Assembly: GCA_029547805.1 (NCBI GenBank)
Contig: JAKPOP010000012.1
Location: 1-64,000, forward strand
Origin: Deltaproteobacteria bacterium
Lineage (GTDB): Bacteria > Myxococcota_A > UBA9042 > DTJE01
DNA: 64,000 nucleotides
Reading direction: 5' to 3'
Both the position numbers and the translations under genes were made by a program. This document shows, one piece after another, positions 8,906-16,569 of the stretch (its first letter is position 1; each line of letters opens with the position of its first letter). Below the pieces are notes generated by a model, which saw nothing but the letters and a program-made list of their open reading frames with translations, had not been told where the DNA came from and made no database searches.

Positions 8906-10078
8906 ATGGAGGGGTTTCATTGGCGGTGCAGCGAGTGCGGCGGGGTCCGGTCCCGGGACCAGGGGCAGGCCCCCTGTCCCGACTGCCTGCGCCAGTGGGA
9001 ACCCGGCAGGCCGATCCGGGGCATCCTGCTGGGGGAGTTCCCCTGGGAGGAGATCCGCTCTCGCCTGGACCCGCGGGCTCCGGACCTGGACCTGATCCGG
9101 GCCGATGACCCTGCCTGCCGTCCCCCGTACCCCCTCCCGGAGACGCCGCTCTTTCCGGTGCCACGGCTGGCTTTGGAACTGGACCTCCCTGGGCTGCTGG
9201 TCAAGCACGACGGCCTGCTGCCATCGGGGTCTCTGAAGGACCGGGCCTCCTGCGCCGTGGTCAGCGAGGCCCTGCGCATCGGCGAGACGACGGTGGTTGC
9301 CGCCTCCACAGGCAACGCCGGCTCCTCCCTGGCGGCGGTCTGCGCCGCGGCGGGCCTGAGGGCGGTGATCTACATCCCGGCCTCGGCCCCGAAGGCCAAA
9401 CTGGTCCAGGCCCGGCTCCACGGGGCCGATCTGCACCCGGTGGAGGGAACCTACGACGACGCCTTCCGGCTCTCGATCGAACACACCCGGCTCCACGGCG
9501 GCCTGAACCGCAACACCGCCTGGCATCCCATGACCATCGAGGGCAAGAAGACCGTGGCCCTGGAGATCTTCCGGCAACTGGGATGGCAGATCCCCGACTG
9601 GGTGGTGGTCCCTACGGGGGACGGGGTCATCCTCTCGGGGGTGTACAAGGGCTTTCTGGACATGGTGCGTCTGGGTCTGGCCCGGCGGCTGCCCCGGCTT
9701 CTGGCCGTCCAGGCTCAGGCCTCCGACGCGATCCATCGGTTCTTTCGGACGGGGGTCTATGGCGATGCCGAGACGCCGGCGACCGTGGCCGATTCGATTT
9801 CGGTGCGGGCTCCGGCGGCGGCACTGCTGGCCGTGAAGGCCCTCCAGGAGTCGGCGGGCGACGCGGTGGTCGTCTCCGACGAGGAGATCCTGGTGGCCCA
9901 GCAGACGATGGCCCGGCTGGCGGGGGTCTTCGGGGAGCCGGCAGCGGCGGCCGGGCTGGCGGGGCTCCGGGCCTTTCGGGAACGCCTCCGGGGGGACGAG
10001 CGGGTGGTGCTGCTGGTCACGGGCCACGGCCTCAAGGACGTGGACGCCGCCCTCGGTGGGCTGCATCGCGGCGATTGA
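8906..10078 (+). CDS. Threonine-synthase-like PLP enzyme with N-terminal zinc ribbon
   Basis: 390 residues, fold-type II PLP enzyme. The N-terminus has a CxxC...CxxC zinc ribbon (residues 8-27) as in long threonine synthases. The PLP lysine is in SGSLKDRASC and the phosphate loop in ASTGNAGSSLAA. In E. coli the equivalent operon has YgeX, 2,3-diaminopropionate ammonia-lyase, but that family's TDGNHG motif with its catalytic Asp is absent here (STGN instead). So this may be a replacement lyase, an enzyme for another beta-substituted amino acid, or a true threonine synthase relative recruited to the operon. It starts 10 bases after ygeY with a GAGGGG site. Confidence 0.75.
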   Translation: MEGFHWRCSECGGVRSRDQGQAPCPDCLRQWEPGRPIRGILLGEFPWEEIRSRLDPRAPDLDLIRADDPACRPPYPLPETPLFPVPRLALELDLPGLLVKHDGLLPSGSLKDRASCAVVSEALRIGETTVVAASTGNAGSSLAAVCAAAGLRAVIYIPASAPKAKLVQARLHGADLHPVEGTYDDAFRLSIEHTRLHGGLNRNTAWHPMTIEGKKTVALEIFRQLGWQIPDWVVVPTGDGVILSGVYKGFLDMVRLGLARRLPRLLAVQAQASDAIHRFFRTGVYGDAETPATVADSISVRAPAAALLAVKALQESAGDAVVVSDEEILVAQQTMARLAGVFGEPAAAAGLAGLRAFRERLRGDERVVLLVTGHGLKDVDAALGGLHRGD

Positions 10079-10092
10079 CCAGGGGAGGTCCC

Positions 10093-12351
10093 ATGGCGGT
10101 CACAGGACGGGAGAAGGCCTGGCGCAACGACGCGGTGGCCAAGGTGACCGGCCGGGCGCGGTACACCGATGACTGGAAGGTCCCCGGGATGCTCCACGCG
10201 GTGCCCGTCTATTCGGAGTACGTCCACGCGACCCTCCGGGCGATCGGGACCGACGAGGCCCGGGCCTGTCCCGGGGTCGTGCGGGTGATCACCGCCCAGG
10301 ATGTCCCGGGGACCTGCCGGTTCGGCCAGATCCGGAGGGACCTGCGGATCCTGGTGGACGACCGCATCCGCTATTTCGGCGACGTCGTTGCCATCGTGGT
10401 GGCCCGGACCCGGGCCGAGGCCATTGCGGCCGCAGGGCGGGTCCAGGTGGAGGCCGACCCCCTGCCGGAGGTGCTGGACCCCGAGACCGCCCTCCGGGAG
10501 GATGCGCCGCTGCTGCACCCGGAGTACGGCGACAACTGCGTCGTGCATCACAAGGTCCGCCGAGGCAACCACCAGGACCCCCTGGCCGACGCCGACGAGG
10601 TGATCGAGGCAGAGTTCGAGACCCAGTTCATCGAGCACGCCTATCTGGAGCCCGAGTCCGCGCTGGCGATTCCTCGACCCGATGGCGTGATGGAGGTCCT
10701 GGGCAGCATGCAGCACCCCTTCAGCACCCGGCGCTTTGTGGCGGCCCTGCTGGGGGTCCCCTTGATGGACGTCGAGGTGCGGTCCGTGCCGATGGGGGGC
10801 GGCTTCGGGGGGAAGGACGACACCGCGGCGGTGGTGTGCGCCAGGGCGGCTCTGGCGGCCCGGCTGACGGGGCGCCCGGTCAAGATGACCTACCAGCGGG
10901 AGTGGTCCATCCGGGAGTCCTACAAGCGCCATCCGTACCGGCTTCGCTACCGCCTGGGGATGGGCCGGGACGGCCAGATCCGGGGGGCCGAGGTGCGGAT
11001 CCTCGCCGATGCGGGGGCCTGCTGCAGCGTCACGCCCTGGGTGACCTGGCGGAGCACGGTGCAGTGCTGCGGTCCCTACCGGGTGCCCCACGTCCGGGCC
11101 GACGTGCTGGGGGCCTACACGAACCACGTCTTCACCGGGGCGATGCGGGGCTTCGGGTCTCCCCAGGTGAACTTCGCCGTCGAGCAGTTGATCGAGATGG
11201 CCGGGGAGCGCCTGGGCCTGGACCCGGTAGAGGTCCGGGAGCGGAACCTGCTGCGCCAGGGGGACGTCACGGTGACCGGGCAGGTGCTGGATGCGCACGT
11301 GGTCAGTCTCGGGGAGGTGATGCGCCTGGCCCTCGAGGACTCGGATTACCGGGCGAAACGGGCCCGCTGCTCCTTCGGGGACCCGGGGCGGCGGCCCTGG
11401 TATGGCATCGGTTTCGCCATCTCCTATCGGGGCATGAGCCTGGGGGCCGAGGGGACCGACGCCAACAGCGCCATCCTGAACGTCCAGCCCGACGGGTCGG
11501 TGCTGGTCGAGGCGGCGGTGCACGAGAACGGCCAGGGATGCGAGTCGGCGATGCTGATCCTGGCCGCCGAGGAACTGGGACTGCCCCTGGACCGGCTTCG
11601 CTATCGCCAGCCATCCACCTCGAACATCCCCGACGGGGGGACCACCGTGGCCTCTCGGGCCACGCTGATGGGAGGGGGGGCGGTGGTGCTGGCGGCCCGG
11701 GACCTGAAGGCGCGGATGGCCGAGGTGCTGGCCCCGGACCTGGGCTGCGAGGCCGGCGAGGTCCGTTTCCGGGAGGGGAGCCTCTGGGCCCCCGACGGGC
11801 GGTCCCTGCCCTTTCAGGAGGCGGCCCGGCGAATGTACCAGCGACAGCAGTTCCCTCATGCCTTCGGGGTCTTTCGGGCGCCCAGGGTCACCTGGGACGA
11901 GGAGACGGGCCAGGGGGACGCCTATTTCACCTGGGTCTACGGGTGCCAGGTGGCCGAGGTCGAGGTGGACCCGGACCGGGGCCAGATCCGTTTGCTGGAC
12001 CTCTGGGCCGTCCATGACTGCGGCCGGGCCGTGAATCCCCAGATGCTGCTGGGGCAGTTCTACGGCGGCATGGCGATGGGCAGCGGCTACGCCCTCTGGG
12101 AGCAGGTCATCCACGACAAGGGCAGGATCCAGTCGCTGAATTTCCATCGCTACCGCATCCCTCGGGCCACGGACCTGCCGGACTTTCATGCCCGGGTCGT
12201 GGAGCATCCGGACCCCCTGTCGCCCTCGGGGGCCAAGGGGGTCGGGGAGCCCACCAACGAACTGGCAGCGCCGGCCATCGCCAACGCGGTGTACGCCGCC
12301 ACGGGACGACGGTTCACAAGGCTGCCGATCCGACTGGAGGATGGCCGATGA
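10093..12351 (+). CDS. Molybdenum hydroxylase large subunit (XdhA/XdhD-type)
   Basis: 752 residues, the size of bacterial xanthine dehydrogenase Mo subunits. The N-terminal domain opens with VAKVTGRARYTDDW. The cofactor-binding region has EHAYLEPE, GSMQHPF, GGGFGGKDD and AMRGFGSPQ, and the C-terminal active-site Glu lies in GVGEPTNELAAPAIANAV. It should hydroxylate (or dehydroxylate) a purine using Mo-molybdopterin cytosine dinucleotide, passing electrons to the Fe-S subunit encoded next. A xanthine dehydrogenase normally also needs an FAD subunit; none is in the window, so electrons may go to the operon's flavin oxidoreductase (inference). AGGGGAGG precedes the ATG at 10093. Confidence 0.88.
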   Translation: MAVTGREKAWRNDAVAKVTGRARYTDDWKVPGMLHAVPVYSEYVHATLRAIGTDEARACPGVVRVITAQDVPGTCRFGQIRRDLRILVDDRIRYFGDVVAIVVARTRAEAIAAAGRVQVEADPLPEVLDPETALREDAPLLHPEYGDNCVVHHKVRRGNHQDPLADADEVIEAEFETQFIEHAYLEPESALAIPRPDGVMEVLGSMQHPFSTRRFVAALLGVPLMDVEVRSVPMGGGFGGKDDTAAVVCARAALAARLTGRPVKMTYQREWSIRESYKRHPYRLRYRLGMGRDGQIRGAEVRILADAGACCSVTPWVTWRSTVQCCGPYRVPHVRADVLGAYTNHVFTGAMRGFGSPQVNFAVEQLIEMAGERLGLDPVEVRERNLLRQGDVTVTGQVLDAHVVSLGEVMRLALEDSDYRAKRARCSFGDPGRRPWYGIGFAISYRGMSLGAEGTDANSAILNVQPDGSVLVEAAVHENGQGCESAMLILAAEELGLPLDRLRYRQPSTSNIPDGGTTVASRATLMGGGAVVLAARDLKARMAEVLAPDLGCEAGEVRFREGSLWAPDGRSLPFQEAARRMYQRQQFPHAFGVFRAPRVTWDEETGQGDAYFTWVYGCQVAEVEVDPDRGQIRLLDLWAVHDCGRAVNPQMLLGQFYGGMAMGSGYALWEQVIHDKGRIQSLNFHRYRIPRATDLPDFHARVVEHPDPLSPSGAKGVGEPTNELAAPAIANAVYAATGRRFTRLPIRLEDGR

Positions 12352-12860
12352 GGATCCACGTCAACGGGGAGGTCCACGAGGTCCCGGACGAGATGGCTGA
12401 TCGGAAACTGGTGGACTTCCTCCGGGAGGACCTGGACCTGACGGGAACCAAGGTCGGCTGCGGAATCGGGATGTGCGGGTCCTGCACGGTGCTGGTGGAC
12501 GGTCAGGTGAAGCGCGCCTGCCTGCTGACGCTGGGGACCATCCATGGCCGGCAGGTGACCACCATCGAGGGACTGGCGCCTCGGGAGGGCCTCCTGCACC
12601 CGGTGCAGCAGGCCTTCGTGGATGCCGGGGCGATCCAGTGCGGGTTCTGCACGCCGGGCATGGTGATGGCCGCCTGGGGACTGCTGCTGCGCAATCCAAG
12701 GCCCACCCGCGCGCAGGTGCGGGAGGCCCTGAAAGGCAATCTCTGTCGGTGTACCGGATACCGGCAGATCATCGATGCGGTGATGGACGCGGCGCGCCGG
12801 CTGGCCGCCGACCGAGGCGAGGCGGACGAGGAGGATGGACACGATGGAACGATTGCTTGA
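12348..12860 (+). CDS. Molybdenum hydroxylase [2Fe-2S] subunit
   Basis: 170 residues with two [2Fe-2S] sites. The plant-type ferredoxin domain (1-75) has GCGIGMCGSCTVLVDG; the helical domain has CGFCTPGM and NLCRCTGY. This is the standard small subunit of xanthine dehydrogenase-family enzymes (XdhC of E. coli), carrying electrons away from the Mo centre. The first codon overlaps the stop of the large subunit (ATGA), typical of subunits made in equal amounts. The Asp/Glu-rich tail overlaps the start of ygeW. Confidence 0.93.
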   Translation: MRIHVNGEVHEVPDEMADRKLVDFLREDLDLTGTKVGCGIGMCGSCTVLVDGQVKRACLLTLGTIHGRQVTTIEGLAPREGLLHPVQQAFVDAGAIQCGFCTPGMVMAAWGLLLRNPRPTRAQVREALKGNLCRCTGYRQIIDAVMDAARRLAADRGEADEEDGHDGTIA

Positions 12861-14025
12861 CGAACTGGCAGGGTACCGGACCGACCTCCATGGCAAGGAC
12901 TTCCTGTGGACCTGGGAGAAAACGCTGGATGAGATCCGGGCCGTCGCGGTGGCGGCCGAGGCGCTGCAGCACCTGCACCGATCGGGCCAGAGCCTGCGCC
13001 TGTTCGATTCGGGGCTCGCCATCAGCATCTTCCGGGACCAGTCCACCCGGACCCGATTCTCCTTCGCCTCGGCGGCGAACCTGCTGGGCCTGGCGGTGGC
13101 GGACCTGGACGAGGAGAAGTCCCAGGTCAGCCACGGCGAGACGGTCCGGGAGACGGCCAACATGATCTCGTTCCTGACCGAGGTGATCGGGATCCGGGAC
13201 GACAAGTTCATCCGGGAGGGGAACGCCTACATGCGGGAGGTGGCGCAGGCCGTGCAGGAGGGATATGACCAGGGGGTCCTGCCTCAGCGCCCGACGATCG
13301 TGAACCTGCAGTGCGACGTGGATCACCCGACCCAGACGATGGCGGACCTGCTGCACCTGAAACGGCACTTTGGTTCCTTTGAGGCCCTCCGGGGCAAGCG
13401 TCTGGCGATGACCTGGGCCTACTCGCCCTCCTACGGCAAGCCCCTGTCGGTCCCCCAGGGGATCATCGGCCTGATGACCCGGTTCGGGATGGAGGTGACG
13501 CTGGCCTATCCCGAGGGCTACGACCTGCTGCCGGAGGTGGTGGACCTGGCCGGGCGTCAGGCCCAGGAGTCCGGTGGGTCCTTCCGGGTGGTCCACTCGA
13601 TGGACGAGGCCTTCGACGGGGCCCACGTGGTCTATCCCAAGTCCTGGGCACCCTTCCAGGTGATGGAGCGGCGGACCGAACTGCTGCATCGGGGGGACCG
13701 GGAGGGGCTCAAGGACCTGGAGAAGGAGGCCCTGGCCCAGAATGCGCGACACACCGACTGGGAGTGCGACGAGGCCCGGATGGCCCGGACCGCCGGCGGG
13801 GAGGCCCTCTACATGCATTGTCTCCCGGCGGACATCTCCGGCGTCTCCTGCCGGCAGGGGGAGGTGTCGGCGTCGGTGTTCGAGAAGGCGCGCCTGGCGA
13901 CCTACCGGGAGGCGGGCTACAAGCCCTTCGTGATCGCGGCGATGATCCTGGCGGCCCGGTTCCCGGATCTGGCCGGGACGATCGGCGGCATGGTGGCACG
14001 CAACCGAGCCCGGGTCGGCCTGTGA
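12844..14025 (+). CDS. ygeW: YgeW knotted carbamoyltransferase
   Basis: 393 residues. Carbamoyl-phosphate binding motif STRTRFSF, the second-domain HPTQTMADL and the HCLPADISGVSC motif near the C-terminus are all present, together with long YgeW-specific stretches (HGETVRETANMISF, MTWAYSPSYGKPLSVPQG). This family has the knotted transcarbamylase fold and sits in purine catabolism clusters. It probably works in the phosphorolytic direction, releasing carbamoyl phosphate from a ureido compound for ATP synthesis; no carbamate kinase is in the window. ATG 12835 touches its own GAGGAGG, so ATG 12844 (9-base spacing) is preferred. Overlaps the Fe-S subunit gene by 17 bases. Confidence 0.93.
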   Translation: MERLLDELAGYRTDLHGKDFLWTWEKTLDEIRAVAVAAEALQHLHRSGQSLRLFDSGLAISIFRDQSTRTRFSFASAANLLGLAVADLDEEKSQVSHGETVRETANMISFLTEVIGIRDDKFIREGNAYMREVAQAVQEGYDQGVLPQRPTIVNLQCDVDHPTQTMADLLHLKRHFGSFEALRGKRLAMTWAYSPSYGKPLSVPQGIIGLMTRFGMEVTLAYPEGYDLLPEVVDLAGRQAQESGGSFRVVHSMDEAFDGAHVVYPKSWAPFQVMERRTELLHRGDREGLKDLEKEALAQNARHTDWECDEARMARTAGGEALYMHCLPADISGVSCRQGEVSASVFEKARLATYREAGYKPFVIAAMILAARFPDLAGTIGGMVARNRARVGL

Positions 14026-14040
14026 AGGAGGGAAGAGCGA

Positions 14041-15497
14041 TGTCGGTGATCCTCCCGGAGGGGAATGCAGAGGTCCGGGCCAGGACGGTGGCCCGTTGCC
14101 GCGAACGGGGAATTCGGCTGCCCACGCTGGCGCAACTGCGGGACCCGACTCGGATCCCGGAGGAGGTTCGCCAGTCCCTGCAAGGCCTCGGTCTCTGGGA
14201 TGTGGATCCCCGCAACCTCTTTCGGATCACCTGGAAGAACGACCCGGTGACCGGGGGATTCGGTCCCGTCAACTTCCTGGAACTGCCTCCGGCCCTGACC
14301 GGCGTGCCTTGCCGGGTCGTGGGGCTGGTGGGGAAGTGGTTTCCGACCGGGGCCCACAAGGTCGGGGCGGCCTACGGGTGCCTGGCTCCCCGGCTGGTCA
14401 CCGGGGCCTTCGACCCCACCCGTCACCGGGCCGTGTGGCCCTCCACGGGCAACTACTGCCGGGGCGGGGCCTTCGACTGCGCCCTGCTGGCCTGCACGGC
14501 CGTGGCAATCCTGCCCGAGGGGATGTCCCGGGAGCGGTTTGACTGGCTCCGGAGCATCGGGGCCGAGGTGATCGCGACGCCCGGGACCGAGTCCAACGTG
14601 AAGGAGATCTATGACAAGTGCTGGGAGTTGCGCCGGGACCCGGCCAACGTGATCCTGAACCAGTTCGACGAGTTCGGGAACCCGCTGTTTCACTACCAGG
14701 TCACGGGGCCCGCGCTGCTGGAGGCCTTCGAGGGCCTCCCGGGGGGGGGATTGCGGCTGGCGGGCTTCGTGTCGGCCACCGGGTCCGCCGGGACCATTGC
14801 CGCCGGGGACTTCCTGAAGGCCCGACGCCCCGGGACCTTCGTGGTGGCCTCCGAGGCCCTCCAGTGCCCGACGCTGTTTCTGAACGGCTTCGGGGCGCAC
14901 CGCATCGAGGGGATCGGGGACAAGCACGTCCCCTGGGTCCACAACGTTCGGAACACCGACGGGGTGGCCGCCATCGATGACGAGGACTGCATGCGCCTGC
15001 TGCGGCTGTTCAACGAGGAGGCGGGGCAGGCCTTCCTGCGTCGGGAGGGGGTCCCGGAAGAGGTGGTGTCCCGGCTGCCACTGCTGGGCATCTCGGGGAT
15101 TGGCAACCTCCTGGCAGCGGTGAAGGCGGCGAAGTGGTGGGACCTGGGGTCCCGGGACGTCGTGATGACCATCTTCACCGACTCGGCAGGCATGTACGGG
15201 TCCCGGGTGGCGGAACTCCGGGAGGAGCGGGGGCCCTACAGCGAGGTCCGGGCGGCCCGGGACTTCGAGGGAAGCCTGCTGGGTCAGCGGACCGACTGGT
15301 TCCGGGAACTGGACTACCGGGGGCGCCGGGCCCTGCACAACCTCAAGTACTACACCTGGGTCGAGCAGCAGGGGAAGACCTCCGAGGCCCTGGAGGAACT
15401 GTGGGACCCGGCCTTCTGGCATCGGACCTTCGAGGAGGAGGTCCCGGCCCTCGAGGCGGCCATCGAGGCCTTCAACCGGGACGTCGAGGCCTCCTGA
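14041..15497 (+). CDS. Fold-type II PLP enzyme, 485 aa (last gene of the purine operon before the inserted block)
   Basis: Pyridoxal-phosphate enzyme of the cysteine-synthase/tryptophan-synthase-beta superfamily: PLP lysine in TGAHKVGAAYG (about 103-113), phosphate loop in PSTGNYCRGGAF, cofactor support in SATGSAGT. The C-terminal 100 residues (YYTWVEQQGKTSEALEELW) extend past the usual fold. Exact substrate is not recognised. Placed right after ygeW with AAGGAGGG and a 15-bp gap, it should act on the amino acid released by the upstream enzymes, for example as an ammonia- or carbamoyl-eliminating lyase. It too lacks the Asp of the YgeX motif. The stop codon begins a 20-bp sequence repeated at 20346. 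Confidence 0.75.
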
Positions 15498-15514
15498 CGG
15501 TCCCGGGTCCGGGG
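15495..15514 (+). repeat. Left copy of 20-bp direct repeat bracketing the FHA-kinase block
   Basis: TGACGGTCCCGGGTCCGGGG, starting with the TGA stop of the second PLP gene; an identical copy lies at 20346-20365, just before the mocA-like gene. Deleting everything between the copies would rejoin the operon with about 42 bp between stop and start. The core GGTCCCGGGTCC also occurs once elsewhere (46087-46098), so chance is not excluded. Confidence 0.6.
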
Positions 15515-15578
15515 CGTCTTGACCTCTCCGACCGCCCCACTCCGCTGTCCCGAGGCATGAGGGCCCGGACGGTCGCGA

Positions 15579-15608
15579 TTGACACCTCCCCCAGCCCGGT
15601 TCGATACT
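15579..15608 (+). promoter_or_regulatory. Sigma70-type promoter of the FHA-kinase block
   Basis: TTGACA (15579-15584), 18-bp spacer, GATACT (15603-15608). Expected transcription start is near 15615, giving a leader of about 60 nt before the FHA gene ATG at 15676. This is one of the best promoter matches in the window and would free the block from the upstream operon. Confidence 0.65.
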
Positions 15609-15675
15609 CCAATTGGGGGGCGATCTGGTGGACCAGGGCCACTGTCGCCCGCGCGCCCACAACCCGAGGTGTCGC

Positions 15676-16509
15676 ATGCCCACGCTGGTCCTCCACGTCC
15701 TGAACAAGCCTGCCCAGAAGACCACCTGTGAGGGACCGGAAATCCGAATCGGTCGCGCAGCGGAGGCGAACCATGTTGTGCTGCCGAGCGAAACCGTGTC
15801 CCGGGAACATGTTGTCCTGAGGCAGGGGCGCGATGGCAGGTGGGTCGTCCACTGTGTCTCGGAAACGAACCCCATCGTGGTGGACGGCGTGCTGACCACG
15901 TCCAGTGTCGTGATCGGTGAGGGTTCGGAAATCCTCGTCGGGACAGAGCACCTGCTGATCTTCTCGGAAAACGAGGCCACGGCAAAGTCCTATCTGGGCG
16001 CCACGAGCCACTTCGTGAACAGCGAGTGCAGCCGCTGCCACTGGAGCGGAATGGTCTCGACTCTTCGACGTCAGCCGGTCTGCCCGAAATGTGGCGGCAC
16101 GGACCTGCGCGCCGAGGACGTGTACCGGCGCGATCAGGCAGCGGCCCAGGCCCCGCTGGGCTCGACGTCCGCCGTGGACATGCAGGTCGTCAAGTCACAG
16201 CTGGCTCGCCTCAAGTCCGCGCGCCGAAGCCGGATCGAGCGCATCGACGGGCGCGAGCCGGCCCGGAGGGACTTGTCGGAGCGCGAGTCGCTGGTGATTG
16301 GAAAGGGGCCCGGTGCCCACCTTGCGCTTGTCGGGTTCGCCTGGGGGGCGGGTCTCCGGATCTGGTGGGATGGCGGCCGGTGGGTCGCGACCAGTTCCCT
16401 CAGGTTTCCCTCGATGAAGGTGAACGGCTCGCCGTGCAAGATGTCTGCCCTCCATGACGGCGACATCGTCGAGGTCGGGTCGAACCGGTTCCGCTTCGTC
16501 ACCGAGTGA
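15676..16509 (+). CDS. Double-FHA protein with central zinc ribbon
   Basis: 277 residues, cytosolic. N-terminal FHA domain (about 1-100: IRIGRAAEANHVVLP, SREHVVLR), a zinc ribbon at about 113-140 (CSRCHWSG, CPKCGGTDL), a linker, then a second FHA-like fold (about 185-277) ending MKVNGSPCKMSALHDGDIVEVGSNRFRF. FHA domains bind phosphothreonine, so this is probably a substrate or adaptor of the kinase encoded 60 bp downstream. ATG 15676 is preferred because GAGGTG lies 5 bases upstream; earlier in-frame codons give non-FHA-like sequence. Codon choice looks less GGG/CCC-heavy than in the flanking operon (by eye). Confidence 0.85.
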   Translation: MPTLVLHVLNKPAQKTTCEGPEIRIGRAAEANHVVLPSETVSREHVVLRQGRDGRWVVHCVSETNPIVVDGVLTTSSVVIGEGSEILVGTEHLLIFSENEATAKSYLGATSHFVNSECSRCHWSGMVSTLRRQPVCPKCGGTDLRAEDVYRRDQAAAQAPLGSTSAVDMQVVKSQLARLKSARRSRIERIDGREPARRDLSERESLVIGKGPGAHLALVGFAWGAGLRIWWDGGRWVATSSLRFPSMKVNGSPCKMSALHDGDIVEVGSNRFRFVTE

Positions 16510-16533
16510 CGCCCGCGGTGGCCTGCGCCCTGA

Positions 16534-16562
16534 TTGCCATCGATCCCGCCTCGTGCTATCCG
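16534..16562 (+). promoter_or_regulatory. Possible promoter giving a leaderless kinase mRNA
   Basis: TTGCCA (16534-16539), 17 bp, TATCCG (16557-16562), 7 bp before the kinase ATG at 16570. There is no usable Shine-Dalgarno (only AAGG touching the ATG), so if this promoter works, transcription would start at or next to the ATG. Confidence 0.35.
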
Positions 16563-16569
16563 TCCAAGG

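Noticed and set aside
12835-12843. Earlier ATG start for ygeW at 12835
   Set aside because: Its ribosome site GAGGAGG directly abuts the ATG, leaving no spacing; ATG 12844 has a 9-base gap and the family's start fits.
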